Assembly (NCBI GenBank): GCA_049840435.1
Contig: JASGKY010000042.1
Location: 1 to 64,000 of the forward strand
Length of the DNA stretch: 64,000 nucleotides
Reading direction: 5' to 3'
Source: JADLHS01 sp049840435
Lineage (GTDB): Bacteria; Verrucomicrobiota; Verrucomicrobiia; Limisphaerales; JADLHS01
Shown: positions 30,170 to 40,049 of the stretch, one piece after another
Layout of the letters: the number at the start of each line of letters is the position of its first letter
How positions within the stretch are numbered: the stretch's first letter is position 1
The notes under the pieces: model-generated
Database searches by the model: none
The model's input: the letters and a program-made list of their open reading frames with translations, nothing else
Told to the model about the DNA's origin: nothing
Translations under genes and position numbers: made by a program

Positions 30170-31453
30170 ATGGTCGTCAGCCTGCATCCCAACCACGCTG
30201 CCATTGAAGCCACGCAGCTGGAACTGTTGCGCGAACTGGTCGCTGAGCTGATTCCGGCCAACAAGTTTTACACGCAAAAGCTACAGGACGCGGGCGTCGG
30301 CTTCGATGTCGGGTCGCTTGCAGATTTTTCCGTGCGATTCCCACTTACGACCAAGGCGGAACTCGTCGCCGACCAGCAGGCATATCCACCCTACGGCACG
30401 AACCTCACCTATCCGCTAAATCGCTACACGCGCTTTCACCAGACCAGCGGCACGAGTGGCCACCCGATGCGTTGGCTCGACACGCCGGAAAGCTGGGACG
30501 CGATGATCGAGAGCTGGAGCGAAGTTTTTCGCGCAGCGGGAGTCCAGGCTGGAGACCGTGTGATGTTCGCATTTTCATTCGGACCATTTCTCGGTTTTTG
30601 GCTCGCATTTGAAGCCGCAGAACGCCTTGGTTGCCTTTGCCTGCCGGGCGGTGGGTTGAGCAGCGCCGCCCGTTTGCGCGTAATGCGCGACAACCAAGCA
30701 AACATCCTCTGCTGCACGCCCACTTACGCGATGCGCTTGGCTGAGGTGGCGACGACGGAACGCATCGAGATCCATTCCCTCGGCATCAAAACCATCATCG
30801 TTGCCGGCGAACCCGGTGGCAGCATCCCTGCCACCCGCGCGAAATTGGAATCCCTCTGGCCGGGGACACGCATCTTCGATCATCACGGCATGACCGAAGT
30901 CGGCCCAGTCACGCACGAATGTCCTACACAGCCTGGCGCGTTACACGTTATTGAATCGGCCTACCTTGCGGAAATCGTTGATCCCGCCACCGGTCAACCT
31001 GCCCCACATGGTGAATTAATTCTCACCACGCTCACCCGCACCGGTTCGCCATTGCTGCGCTATCGCACTGGCGACTTGGTAAAGTGCGAAAGTCGTGGCG
31101 CAGCGTGCGAGTGCGGACGCAGCAGCTTGCGCTTGATGGGCGGAATTCTTGGACGCGTGGACGACATGGTCATCGTGCGCGGCGTAAATGTGTATCCTTC
31201 GGCCGTGGAGGAAATATTGCGACGCCAGCCGGACTTGGCCGAATATCAAGTCCACGTCACCAAGAACGGTGCGCTCGCTGAACTACGATTGGAAATCGAA
31301 CCTGCCGACCGTTGCACGGATGTGGGCGGATTCAAGGCCAGCGTGCGGCAAGCGCTTGAAACGGCTTTCAATCTTCGCATCCCGGTCGAAACCGTCCCGC
31401 CCGGTTCGCTACCTCGGTTCGAGATGAAAGCCAAACGCTGGCTCATCACTTGA
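30170..31453 (+). CDS. PaaK-like adenylate-forming enzyme 2
   Basis: 427 residues with FHQTSGTSGHPMRW (about 87-100, the ATP phosphate loop), FDHHGMTEVGPV (about 237-248, adenine-binding) and LLRYRTGDLVKCES (about 297-310), and a proper C-terminal subdomain (VRGVNVYPSAVEEIL) like phenylacetate-CoA ligase. CECGRSSLRLMG contains the Cys pair often seen in PaaK relatives. It forms an aryl- or acyl-adenylate and probably a CoA ester. Substrate unknown; phenylacetate genes are not nearby. It differs from the shorter enzyme at 3.9-5.1 kb. Confidence 0.87.
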   Translation: MVVSLHPNHAAIEATQLELLRELVAELIPANKFYTQKLQDAGVGFDVGSLADFSVRFPLTTKAELVADQQAYPPYGTNLTYPLNRYTRFHQTSGTSGHPMRWLDTPESWDAMIESWSEVFRAAGVQAGDRVMFAFSFGPFLGFWLAFEAAERLGCLCLPGGGLSSAARLRVMRDNQANILCCTPTYAMRLAEVATTERIEIHSLGIKTIIVAGEPGGSIPATRAKLESLWPGTRIFDHHGMTEVGPVTHECPTQPGALHVIESAYLAEIVDPATGQPAPHGELILTTLTRTGSPLLRYRTGDLVKCESRGAACECGRSSLRLMGGILGRVDDMVIVRGVNVYPSAVEEILRRQPDLAEYQVHVTKNGALAELRLEIEPADRCTDVGGFKASVRQALETAFNLRIPVETVPPGSLPRFEMKAKRWLIT

Positions 31454-31528
31454 ATTAGGCGCTGGCAACACATGCTTATTCCACACCTGTTACTGAATTT
31501 CCCCGCACTCAAGACGTCAGCCTTCAGG

Positions 31529-34174
31529 ATGATTTTCAGAACCTTTCGTATTTTGCCAGCCTTGCTCGGCGTAACGTTTCTTTCGGGCAAACTTTTGGCT
31601 GAGTCTCCACATGCGACCGCTGCGGAAACACTATCGGTGCCGCCGGGCTTCAAGGTGGAATTGCTGCGCTCCGCCGGGCCGGAGGAAGGCTCGTGGATTT
31701 CGATGGCTATTGATTCCAAAGGCCGCTTGATCATTTCACCGCAGGAAGACAAATATCCCCTGCTCCGCGTCTCGCTCGATCGCAAAGGGCAGATCTCACA
31801 CATCGACCCGATCCCCGCACCAGTGCGCCAGGCGATGGGCATGTGCTACGCGTTCGACAGTCTCTACGTCAACGGCCACGGTCCGGGCGGCACGGGGTTG
31901 TATCGCTTGATGGATACGAACCGCAACGACCGATTCGACACCAACGAAGTCCACCTGCTAAAAAAATTTCACGGTGAAGGGGAACATGGCTACCACGCCG
32001 TCGTGGCTGGGCCAGACAAAAAAATCTACGTGATGAACGGCAATCACACCAAGCCGCCCGAGGGAATTTCGCCGCGTTCAGCCTATACGAATTATCAGGA
32101 AGATTTCCTGCTCACGCGCCAATGGGACGCCAACGGTCACGCGGTTGGCGTACTCGCGCCCGGCGGCTATATCACGCGTGCCGATCCGGACGGCAAGGAG
32201 TGGGAACTGTTGCTCGGCGGTTTTCGCAATTCATATGACTTCGATTTCAGTCCGGATGGCGAAACGTTCACGTTCGACAGCGACATGGAATGGGACTGGG
32301 GACTGCCGTGGTACCGGCCCACGCGCATCCTGCATTGCGTCATCGGCGGCGAATACGGCTGGCGCTCGGGCACATCGAACGAGCCGGAATACTACGCGGA
32401 CACGTTACCGCCCGTGGTCAACATTGGCATCGGCTCGCCGACCGGCGTGAAGTTCGGCACGAAGAGCAAGTTTCCGAAAAAATATCAGCAGGCATTGTTC
32501 GCGATGGATTGGTCCTACGGCCGCATCTTCGCCGTGCATCTCCAGCCGGACGGTGCGAGTTACACCGGCACGCCCGAGGAATTTCTCAAAGGCAAACCGC
32601 TCAACGTCACCGATCTCGAATTTGGCAAGGACGGCGCGATGTATTTCGTCACCGGTGGACGCGGTACGCAGTCGGGTTTGTATCGCGTCAGCTACGACGC
32701 CAAGGCCGCCGGTAAAGCTTCGGTTGAGCCGCCCCAGCCGACACGGAAGGAGTTGAAGCAAGCAACCCAAGCCCGCGCCCTTCAGAAGAAACTGGAATCG
32801 TTCCACGGCAAGGCGAATGCAAAGGCAGTTGATTTTGCGTGGCCGCATCTGGCGAGTAACGACCGCTTCCTCCGCACCGCCGCGCGTATCGCCATCGAAT
32901 GGCAGCCGGTCGCGCAATGGCAGCAACGCGCGTTTGCGGAAACAAATTCGCAGGCCGGAATCACCGCCTTGCTGGCGCTCGCGCGTTGCGGCGGTCCGGA
33001 AACACAAGCGGACCTACTGCGGGCGCTGAGCAAGTTTCCACTCGCCTCACTAAGCGAAGATCTGCAACTGGAAAAGCTGCGAGCAATTCAATTGAGCTTC
33101 ATCAGGCAAGGTCGCCCCACGCCGGAACTCGCCAAGCTCGCCATGGAGAAACTCGATGCGCAGTATCCATCCGCCAGCGAAAAGGTGAATCGCGAGCTGG
33201 TGCAACTGCTGATTTATCTCAATGCGCCGGAGGTCATCAGCAAAACCCTCACGTTGCTGGACCAAGCCCCGACGCAGGAAGAGCAGATCCATTACATCTT
33301 TCATCTGCGCAACGTGAAATCCGGCTGGACGCTCGCACAGCGGGAGAAATATTTCAGTTGGTTCATCAGCGCGCGTCAAGGCGGGCGCCCAGAGATCACC
33401 TATCCCCACGGCGCGGCTTACAATGTCTGGACGAATCAAGCTCAGGCCAGCCGGACACATCCACCAGAATTGCTGCGCTGGTTCAAAGACGTGGGGCGCG
33501 AATATGGTGATGGCGCGAGCTTCACCAAATATCTCGTCAACATCCGCAAGGATGCCGCCGCGACGTTGACCAGTGCAGAACGCGCCGCCGTGCTGCCACT
33601 GTTGGAGGTTAACCTCGACGGCCCCGGCTGGAAGCCCGTGAAAGAACGAAAATTTGTTAAGGAATGGACCACCAGCGATCTTGCCCTACGCTTGGAGGAG
33701 GTAAAGCAGGGGCGCAGCTTTGAAAGCGGCAAGGCTGCCTTTAATGACGCGCAATGCATTCTTTGCCACCGCTTCGCCAATGAAGGCGGTTCGGTCGGGC
33801 TGGAATTGTCCGGCGTGGGGAGCAAGTATTCGCTCCGCGACATCCTCGAATCCATCACCGAACCTTCCAAGGTGATCTCCGATCAGTTCCAGACTTCCAA
33901 CATCTGGAAAAAAGACGGGGATGATGTCTCCGGACGCATCATCGATGAAAACGCACAACGGCTCATCGTGATGCCCAGCATGCTTGCCTCGGAGGTGACC
34001 ATCGAAGTGCCGCTCGCCGAGATTGCCCAGCGCAAGCCGTCCACGATTTCTGCCATGCCGACCGGTCTTGTGAATGGGTTGTCAGACGAGGAAATTCTCG
34101 ATCTGCTTGCTTATCTTCAAGCGGGCGGGCAGAAGGATGCGGCCAACTTCAAAAGCAAATCCAGTTCACCATGA
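31529..34174 (+). CDS. PVC-type propeller dehydrogenase-like protein with C-terminal cytochrome c domain
   Basis: From the ATG at 31529 a signal peptide (MIFRTFRILPALLGVTFLSG) precedes an N-terminal six-bladed propeller starting VPPGFKVELL, typical of the PVC 'membrane-bound dehydrogenase' family. A HEAT-like middle follows, then a C-terminal heme c domain with ILCHRFANEG (Cys-x-x-Cys-His variant QCILCH, about residue 745) and the TIGR02603-like SLRDILESITEPSKVISDQFQ. Total 881 residues. Secreted or periplasmic redox protein, substrate unknown but usually clustered with sugar-oxidation or DUF1080 genes, as here. Its stop overlaps the start of the next gene (ATGA). Confidence 0.85.
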   Translation: MIFRTFRILPALLGVTFLSGKLLAESPHATAAETLSVPPGFKVELLRSAGPEEGSWISMAIDSKGRLIISPQEDKYPLLRVSLDRKGQISHIDPIPAPVRQAMGMCYAFDSLYVNGHGPGGTGLYRLMDTNRNDRFDTNEVHLLKKFHGEGEHGYHAVVAGPDKKIYVMNGNHTKPPEGISPRSAYTNYQEDFLLTRQWDANGHAVGVLAPGGYITRADPDGKEWELLLGGFRNSYDFDFSPDGETFTFDSDMEWDWGLPWYRPTRILHCVIGGEYGWRSGTSNEPEYYADTLPPVVNIGIGSPTGVKFGTKSKFPKKYQQALFAMDWSYGRIFAVHLQPDGASYTGTPEEFLKGKPLNVTDLEFGKDGAMYFVTGGRGTQSGLYRVSYDAKAAGKASVEPPQPTRKELKQATQARALQKKLESFHGKANAKAVDFAWPHLASNDRFLRTAARIAIEWQPVAQWQQRAFAETNSQAGITALLALARCGGPETQADLLRALSKFPLASLSEDLQLEKLRAIQLSFIRQGRPTPELAKLAMEKLDAQYPSASEKVNRELVQLLIYLNAPEVISKTLTLLDQAPTQEEQIHYIFHLRNVKSGWTLAQREKYFSWFISARQGGRPEITYPHGAAYNVWTNQAQASRTHPPELLRWFKDVGREYGDGASFTKYLVNIRKDAAATLTSAERAAVLPLLEVNLDGPGWKPVKERKFVKEWTTSDLALRLEEVKQGRSFESGKAAFNDAQCILCHRFANEGGSVGLELSGVGSKYSLRDILESITEPSKVISDQFQTSNIWKKDGDDVSGRIIDENAQRLIVMPSMLASEVTIEVPLAEIAQRKPSTISAMPTGLVNGLSDEEILDLLAYLQAGGQKDAANFKSKSSSP

Positions 34175-34887
34175 AGACAAAGCTGATTCTCGCGCTGGCG
34201 CTCGCGGCTTGCACCGGCTGGGCCGCCGAGAACGAAACTGGATTTCAGTCTCTCTTCAACGGTCACGACCTTACCGGTTGGACCGGCGATCCGAAACTTT
34301 GGTCAGTTCAAAGCGGCATCATCACGGGCCAGACCACGACGGAAAATCCTATCAAGGAAAACACGTTCCTGATCTGGACCAACGGCGTGACAGCGAATTT
34401 TGAACTACGCTTGGAATACAAGCTCACTGCCAACAACAGCCAGGGCTTTGCCAATTCCGGCGTGCAGTATCGCAGCATGGTTTTGAATGCGACGAACTGG
34501 ACGGTGGGCGGATATCAAGCCGATCTCGAGGCCGGCCCAAACTATTCCGGCATCCTTTACGATGAACGTGCCGTTGCGGGCAATCGCGGCATCATGGCCG
34601 GGCGTGGAGAAAAGGTCGTCTGGGATACGGCGGGCAAAAAGCAAATCACGGGCACCGTGGGAAACTCGGCAGAGATTCAAGCCACCATCAAGTCCAGCGA
34701 CTGGAACAAATACGTCATCATCGCCCAGGGCAATCACCTGCAACACTTCATCAACGGCAAGCTGACCGTGGATGTCACGGATGAGTGCGAAAGCAAGGCC
34801 CTCAAGTCCGGCGTGCTCGCCCTGCAATTGCACGTCGGCCCGCCCATGACGGCGCAATTCCGCGCCATCCGCCTCAAGAAACTTTGA
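34171..34887 (+). CDS. Secreted DUF1080 protein 2
   Basis: 238 residues with a signal peptide and lipobox-like LAACTGW; the domain begins GFQSLFNGHDLTGWTGD and includes NSQGFANSGVQYRSM, GYQADLEAGPNYSGILYDE, and RGIMAGRGEK, closer to the 3-keto-glycoside hydrolase type of DUF1080 than the copy at 5.2 kb. Translationally coupled to the heme propeller gene, so the two probably act on one substrate outside the cytoplasm. Confidence 0.88.
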   Translation: MKTKLILALALAACTGWAAENETGFQSLFNGHDLTGWTGDPKLWSVQSGIITGQTTTENPIKENTFLIWTNGVTANFELRLEYKLTANNSQGFANSGVQYRSMVLNATNWTVGGYQADLEAGPNYSGILYDERAVAGNRGIMAGRGEKVVWDTAGKKQITGTVGNSAEIQATIKSSDWNKYVIIAQGNHLQHFINGKLTVDVTDECESKALKSGVLALQLHVGPPMTAQFRAIRLKKL

Positions 34888-34947
34888 GCCAGCGCACGCA
34901 AAACTCCCACTCGCTTTGCATGTCCCCGTGATGCAAGCTGGAAATCC

Positions 34948-35793
34948 ATGAACATCGGCATCAACACGTTTCTCTTCACGTCGCCGTTCACTGACCGCAG
35001 CACGAAGTTGTTCGCCCAATTCGCGCGCTGGGGATTTGATTGTGTCGAGATCTCCGTCGAACAGCCGCAGCACATCACCCCGGCTCACGTGAAACGGGAA
35101 TTGGAGAAGCATGGATTGAAACCCGGCCCGGTGTGCGCGTGTTTCCCCCCAGATCGCGATTTGCGCGGCACGAACGCGCAGCAAAAGAACGCGGTGGATT
35201 ATGTCTGTCGGCTCGTGGACCTAGGAGTGTTGTTGGGCGCATCTGGGGTGGCTGGACCGATGTATTCCGCCACCGGTCGCGCGGATGCAGTTGACCCGAA
35301 AGAACGCCGCAAACAGTGGGTGACCGTCGTCAAACACCTGCGCCGCGTCTGCGACTACGCTGAGGCGCGCGGCAAAAAAATTTACGTCGAGCCGCTCAAT
35401 CGCTTTGAAACAGATTTTCTCAACACAGTGGAACAAGGCTTGGAACTCATCGAAGCCGTCGACAGCCCGGCGTTGCAACTGCACCTCGACACGTTCCACA
35501 TGAACATCGAGGAGAAGTCCATTCCAGCCGCCATTCGCCGCGCGGGTAAACACCTCGGCCACTTTCACGCCTGCGGCAGCGACCGTGGCACGCCCGGCAG
35601 CGATCATACGGATTGGAAAGGCATCGTCGCAGCACTGAAGGCCGTGGGCTATGAAGGCGACGTGGTTATCGAATCCTTCACGCAGGATGTGAAAGTCATC
35701 GCCCGGGCTGCAGCAATTTGGCGCAAGATTGAACCCAGCCGAGAAGACATCGCGGCGAAGGGTTTGAAATTTCTGCGCCGGGCGCTGAAATGA
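34948..35793 (+). CDS. Sugar phosphate isomerase/epimerase-like TIM-barrel protein
   Basis: 281 residues starting MNIGINTFLFTSPF. AP endonuclease 2 / xylose-isomerase-like fold with the metal-binding Glu in IYVEPLNRFETD (144-155), LQLHLDTFHMNIEE (171-184, Asp and His), and VVIESFTQ (near 240, final Glu). The closest functional types are D-tagatose 3-epimerases and 3-keto-sugar epimerases/isomerases. No signal peptide, so cytoplasmic. Its neighbours (DUF1080, ThuA) support a keto-sugar catabolic route. Confidence 0.85.
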   Translation: MNIGINTFLFTSPFTDRSTKLFAQFARWGFDCVEISVEQPQHITPAHVKRELEKHGLKPGPVCACFPPDRDLRGTNAQQKNAVDYVCRLVDLGVLLGASGVAGPMYSATGRADAVDPKERRKQWVTVVKHLRRVCDYAEARGKKIYVEPLNRFETDFLNTVEQGLELIEAVDSPALQLHLDTFHMNIEEKSIPAAIRRAGKHLGHFHACGSDRGTPGSDHTDWKGIVAALKAVGYEGDVVIESFTQDVKVIARAAAIWRKIEPSREDIAAKGLKFLRRALK

Positions 35794-35845
35794 ATTGCTG
35801 CCGTTGCCAGCCCGTCCGAGTTAAACCCAGACCAATCTGCTAAAA

Positions 35846-36724
35846 ATGAAAAAGCTACTCTTTGCGCTCTTGATTGCCGTAACTATCCCAGTTCTCGCAG
35901 CCGACAAGAAAATCGTCTTCATTGCCGGTAAACCCAGCCATCGCCCCGGCGAGCATGAACACCGGGCCGGTTGCCTGCTGCTGCAATCGTGCCTCTCCAG
36001 TATTCCGGGCGTGACCTCGGTGGTTTACACGAACGGCTGGCCCACAGATGCCAAAGCTTTCGACGGCACAGCGACGATTGTGCTCTATAGCGACGGCGCG
36101 GGCGGTCACCCGTTCACCCAGGAAAACCACCTGAAAACCATCGGCGCATTAATGGACAAGGGCGTCGGTCTGGTGCTGTTGCATTTCGCCGTCGAACCGA
36201 CGAAAGAGAATGGTCAGAAAGAATTTCTCGACTGGGTCGGTGGCGCATTCGAGATCAATTGGTCGGTGAATCCGCATTGGGAAGCGAACTTCGCTAAACT
36301 GCCCAGCCACCCGATTGCCCGTGGGTTAAGTCCGTTCAAAAGCAATGATGAGTGGTATTTCAACATGCGCTTTGCCGATGGCATGAAAGGTGTGACACCC
36401 ATCCTCTCCGCCATCCCGGATGGCAGCACCACCAACCGTAACGACGGACCGCACGAAAACAACCCCGCCGTGCGCCAGATGGTCGCGCGCGGCGACATCC
36501 AGCACGTGGGCTGGGCATTCGAACGTGCGAACGGTGGTCGTGGATTCGGTTTCACCGGCGGACATTTCCACCACAACTGGGGCAATGAAAACCAGCGCCG
36601 CACCGTGTTGAATGCCATCCTCTGGACCGCCCAGATCGAAGTCCCGGCCAACGGTGTGCAAAGCACCGTCACGGCAGAACAACTGGCCGTCAACCTTGAT
36701 GATAAGCGCGACCGTCGGCCGTGA
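35846..36724 (+). CDS. Secreted ThuA-like protein
   Basis: 292 residues with a cleavable signal peptide (to about residue 19, VLAADKK) and a glutamine-amidotransferase-like ThuA domain: VFIAGKPSHRPGEHEHRAG (27-45), TIVLYSDGAGGHPF, VGLVLLHFAVEP, GGRGFGFTGGHFHHNW (near 233). ThuA domains occur in trehalose/3-keto-sugar operons and PVC surface proteins; catalysis is not proven for most. Confidence 0.82.
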   Translation: MKKLLFALLIAVTIPVLAADKKIVFIAGKPSHRPGEHEHRAGCLLLQSCLSSIPGVTSVVYTNGWPTDAKAFDGTATIVLYSDGAGGHPFTQENHLKTIGALMDKGVGLVLLHFAVEPTKENGQKEFLDWVGGAFEINWSVNPHWEANFAKLPSHPIARGLSPFKSNDEWYFNMRFADGMKGVTPILSAIPDGSTTNRNDGPHENNPAVRQMVARGDIQHVGWAFERANGGRGFGFTGGHFHHNWGNENQRRTVLNAILWTAQIEVPANGVQSTVTAEQLAVNLDDKRDRRP

Positions 36725-36769
36725 GGAAAGCTTCACGTCGGCTTAAGGTTCGCGTGATACAGTAACATC

Positions 36770-37735
36770 ATGAACCTGAAGCAAACAGTCTACGTCGGCT
36801 GCCTTGCGCTGCTGACTTTCAACTGCCCGGCGCATCCTGGTCATGAAGACGGCTCGGGGCTACTTCTCGCAGCGTTGGAAAGTGACACCCGATCTACCAT
36901 CTCCATCAGTTCAACCAACAAAGTTTCCATTCGCATCGAAAATGCCCATCGCATCATCGTGGCCAATGGCGTGCCCGACCACACACCGGGGCAATTTCCA
37001 AACCGCGGCAATCCCAACTCTATCTCAGCGCAAAGCTACACGTTTCGCGTCACGTTGAATCCCAAGACAAATGCCACTCCGCGCGATGGTCGGGGTGCGT
37101 GGTTTGGCGTGGCGTTGAACGGTGTTCCCTTCGAGCCGGGCACGGGCGAATTTTGGAATGGGCAGCGCGAATGGAATTACGAAGCCAAATCAGGTTTTAT
37201 CAACCTTGGTCTTGACCAAAACAACGCCCACGTCCAACCCACCGGCGCATATCATTACCACGGCCTGCCGACCGGGCTAATGGGCAAGCTTGGCGGCGAT
37301 GGGAAGAAGATGCTACTCGTCGGCTACGCGGCAGATGGATTTCCGATCTACACGAGCTTTGGACACAGCGTGGCGACAAATGCCGCGAGTCCGTTGCAGA
37401 AGATGCGTTCCAGTTGGCAGCTCAAGAAAGGCGAACGCACCGGCGGGCCGGGCGGTAAACCCGATGGCAAATTCACCACGGACTACGAATATGTCGCGGA
37501 CAGCGGCGATCTCGACGAATGCAATGGTCGCTTCGGCATGACGCCGGAATATCCGCAGGGCATCTACCACTACTACATCACGGAAGACTTTCCTCAACTC
37601 ACCCGGCAATGGCGAGGCACGCCAGATGCCAGCTTCTTCAAGCAGCGCGGCGGCGGACCAGGCGGACCAAATGGAAATCGTCGCCCTCAGGAAGGCCAGC
37701 GGGTGCCGGGAGCACCGCCACCACGCCGGCTGTGA
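36770..37735 (+). CDS. Secreted YHYH-domain protein
   Basis: 321 residues with a signal peptide (MNLKQTVYVGCLALLTFNCPA). The YHYH domain is visible: VQPTGAYHYHGLPTGLM (about 159-175), GYAADGFPIYTSFGH (about 187-201), YPQGIYHYYITEDFP (about 263-277). It ends in a Gly/Pro/Arg-rich tail. Function of the domain is unknown; the His pattern suggests metal binding, and it often co-occurs with copper or redox proteins. Last gene of the plus-strand cluster; converges with a methyltransferase gene without a gap. Confidence 0.85.
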   Translation: MNLKQTVYVGCLALLTFNCPAHPGHEDGSGLLLAALESDTRSTISISSTNKVSIRIENAHRIIVANGVPDHTPGQFPNRGNPNSISAQSYTFRVTLNPKTNATPRDGRGAWFGVALNGVPFEPGTGEFWNGQREWNYEAKSGFINLGLDQNNAHVQPTGAYHYHGLPTGLMGKLGGDGKKMLLVGYAADGFPIYTSFGHSVATNAASPLQKMRSSWQLKKGERTGGPGGKPDGKFTTDYEYVADSGDLDECNGRFGMTPEYPQGIYHYYITEDFPQLTRQWRGTPDASFFKQRGGGPGGPNGNRRPQEGQRVPGAPPPRRL

Positions 37736-38482
37736 TCACCGGGCCGCTTTGGTTGCCACGAACGCATAGCGCGCGTGCGTCAGCCCGTTGACCATCTTAT
37801 CGAAGTAGTATTTGAACCCGCGCGACAGCACGACGCGTTTGACCGTGAGCTTCAATCCTGCCTGCTCAAACATCTCGCGATACTCGCTCAACGCAAACCC
37901 CGGCGTGGGCGCAACTCCTGGCTTGCCATTTCGAGCTGGACGCGCCTTGAGTTTCATCAAAGGCCGCACCGGTTCGCGGATGGCGATGAATTGCCCACCG
38001 GGCTTCAACACCCGCCGCGCCTCGCGCAACACCCGCAACGGACTCACTGCGCGATGCAGCGCATCGGCGCACACCACAAAGTCGAATTGATTGGCGGGAA
38101 AATCCAATCGGCTGGTGTCAGCAGTCATCCGGGTGATCTTGGCTTCCTTGGCCTTGAGCAGTTTGAAAATGCGCGGCGCTTCCGTCTTGAGCAACGGCGC
38201 GGAGACATCGGCGGCGATGACTTCGACCACGGCGGGCAGTTTGGATAATTCCGCGCTGAACCACGCGCACCCCGCGCCGATCTCCAGCACGCGCCCGCGA
38301 AAATCCAGTTCGCAGGTCTTCGTCAGGAACGGGATGAACTTGGGGAAATCCTCCTTCACGCAACGCAACCACTCCGTCACGCTAGCGAATTCCTCACCCG
38401 GATAAGTCGTGTCGCCTCGCTCGATCAACATCGCGGGCCGGGCGATTTTCTTTTCGACGTAACGGGATTCGGTTGTGCTCAC
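37736..38482 (-). CDS. Class I SAM methyltransferase
   Basis: 248 residues: an N-terminal segment (VEKKIARPAMLIERGDTTYPGEE), SAM motif I GRVLEIGAGCAWFSAELSKL (64-83), acidic VIAADVS, and motif IV FDFVVCADALHRAV (134-147) followed by VLREARRVLKPGGQF. Ends FVATKAAR. Substrate unknown. It sits 55 bases downstream of an ABC ATPase gene on the same strand. Confidence 0.82.
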   Translation of the reverse strand: MSTTESRYVEKKIARPAMLIERGDTTYPGEEFASVTEWLRCVKEDFPKFIPFLTKTCELDFRGRVLEIGAGCAWFSAELSKLPAVVEVIAADVSAPLLKTEAPRIFKLLKAKEAKITRMTADTSRLDFPANQFDFVVCADALHRAVSPLRVLREARRVLKPGGQFIAIREPVRPLMKLKARPARNGKPGVAPTPGFALSEYREMFEQAGLKLTVKRVVLSRGFKYYFDKMVNGLTHARYAFVATKAAR

Positions 38483-38537
38483 GGGCGAGAAATTAAGCAG
38501 CCGTCACCGGAGGTGCAAATGGTTTTAGCCGAACGAC

Positions 38538-39833
38538 TCAGAAAAGTGCGACACCTGTCGCGGCGTCGAACACGCGGGCCTTGGCCAATTCCAATCGCAG
38601 CACAACTTTTTGTCCCGGAATCAATGTCGTCTCCGGCGCGACGCTGGCGGTAAATTCCCGCCCCTGCCACATCACCGTGCAAGACGACTGTGTTCCGGAA
38701 AACTGATTACGCATCACTGTGGCGTCAGCGAGGTCGCCAGGGTGAATTTCAGTGCTTTGTACTAAGACGCGGATGGCAGTTGGTCGCAAGCCCAGCAGGA
38801 TGGTGCGGCCGACCTGCGCCCCAAACCAATCGGCGCGCCACGGCCCCAGCGGCAGGATGAATCGCGGCGGTAACTCGTCGGAATCTCCTTCCAGCCCGAG
38901 CAAGACCAGATGCCCCGCGCGTTGCGCCACTTTGCCGTGGAACAGATTCATTGCGGGCGAACCAATGAACCCAGCGACAAAATGATTCGCCGGTTGATCG
39001 TGCACTTCGCGCGGCAGCCCGACTTGTTGCAACTCACCTTTGCGCATCACGACCACACGGTCGCCCCCCGCCAGCGCCTCGGCCTGATGATGCGTCACCC
39101 AGATCAGCGTGACCGCAAAACGCTGGCGCAGCGCCGCCAGTTCAGCCTGCATCTGCACGCGCATCGGCTCGTCGAGATTCGCAAAAGGTTCGTCCAACAA
39201 CAGGATTTTCGGTTGCCGGATCAAGGCCCGCCCCAGCGCGATGCGTTGCCGCTCGCCGCCCGAAAGTTTGGCCGGCGGACGATCCAGACAATGTCCCACC
39301 CCCAGCAGCGCGGCGGTCTCGTGAACGCGTTGCGCAATCTGCTCTCGCGCCCCCCCGCGCAGCTTCAGGCCAAAGGCAATGTTTTCAAACGCCGTGAAAT
39401 GCGGGAACAGCGCGTGCGATTGAAAGACCATCGCCACATCACGCGCTTGCGGCGACTCATAAGTGACGTTCCGGCCATCGAAACAGATGCGCCCGGCATC
39501 GGGAGCTTCCAGCCCAGCGATGAGCCGCAGCAAGGTGGTCTTGCCGCTGCCCGACGGGCCGACGATGGTGAGCCATTCGCGATCCGCGACGGTCAGGGAG
39601 AGATTCGAGACCGCGGCAACGCTTTTACCGGTCGCGGCGGGGAAGGTCTTTTTGACGTCTTCGAGAACAATGCTCGGCACGGCGGGGATTGTTGTTTTGA
39701 CGACCCGCCAAGTCGAGCGGGAAGAACAGGCCCGCTCCACCGCAACGCCACGCCCGTCAACGATCTTACCAATACCTTCCGCAGACTGGCCAGCAGCCGG
39801 GGCAACGAAACCGGGCGAACATCCTTGGGCCAC
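38538..39833 (-). CDS. ABC importer ATPase (MalK/UgpC/PotA-like)
   Basis: The ATPase proper begins about residue 54 (SIVLEDVKKTFP). Walker A GPSGSGKTT, Q loop VFQSHALFPH, signature LSGGERQRIALGRAL, Walker B LLLDEPFANLD and H loop WVTHHQAE are present, followed by a C-terminal TOBE/OB regulatory domain ending in VVLRLELAKARVFD. This is the layout of importers for sugars, glycerol phosphate, polyamines or iron. The first 50 residues of the open frame lack family character, and another frame there encodes a hydrophobic start (MNEQPWPKDVR), so the true start is probably near 39700. No permease gene is adjacent, so it may serve a transporter encoded elsewhere. Confidence 0.82.
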   Translation of the reverse strand: MAQGCSPGFVAPAAGQSAEGIGKIVDGRGVAVERACSSRSTWRVVKTTIPAVPSIVLEDVKKTFPAATGKSVAAVSNLSLTVADREWLTIVGPSGSGKTTLLRLIAGLEAPDAGRICFDGRNVTYESPQARDVAMVFQSHALFPHFTAFENIAFGLKLRGGAREQIAQRVHETAALLGVGHCLDRPPAKLSGGERQRIALGRALIRQPKILLLDEPFANLDEPMRVQMQAELAALRQRFAVTLIWVTHHQAEALAGGDRVVVMRKGELQQVGLPREVHDQPANHFVAGFIGSPAMNLFHGKVAQRAGHLVLLGLEGDSDELPPRFILPLGPWRADWFGAQVGRTILLGLRPTAIRVLVQSTEIHPGDLADATVMRNQFSGTQSSCTVMWQGREFTASVAPETTLIPGQKVVLRLELAKARVFDAATGVALF

Positions 39834-39940
39834 GGCTGCTCATTCATGCCCCCCAATTGCCGGACCATGGTAAACAGTCCCACTTGAGTTGGACCTTGAG
39901 GTTATTCTGCCGGCGATAATCCTTGATAGAAATTCGCCGG

Positions 39941-39968
39941 TTGGCTTTCATAAAATCATGAAAGCCAA
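39941..39968. other. Inverted repeat at the integron side boundary
   Basis: TTGGCTTTCAT and ATGAAAGCCAA form a perfect 11-pair hairpin with a six-base loop. It lies between the ABC gene and the first cassette, near a second small repeat (GTGCAC...GTGCAC at 39991-40008). No T tract. It may be part of an ancestral recombination site. Confidence 0.45.
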
Positions 39969-40049
39969 GGTCACTAGAAAAACCAACCGTGCACAAGCCC
40001 GTGCACGCACCGTCGCCTAATAACAATGTTAGCCTGCATCGAATGCGCT

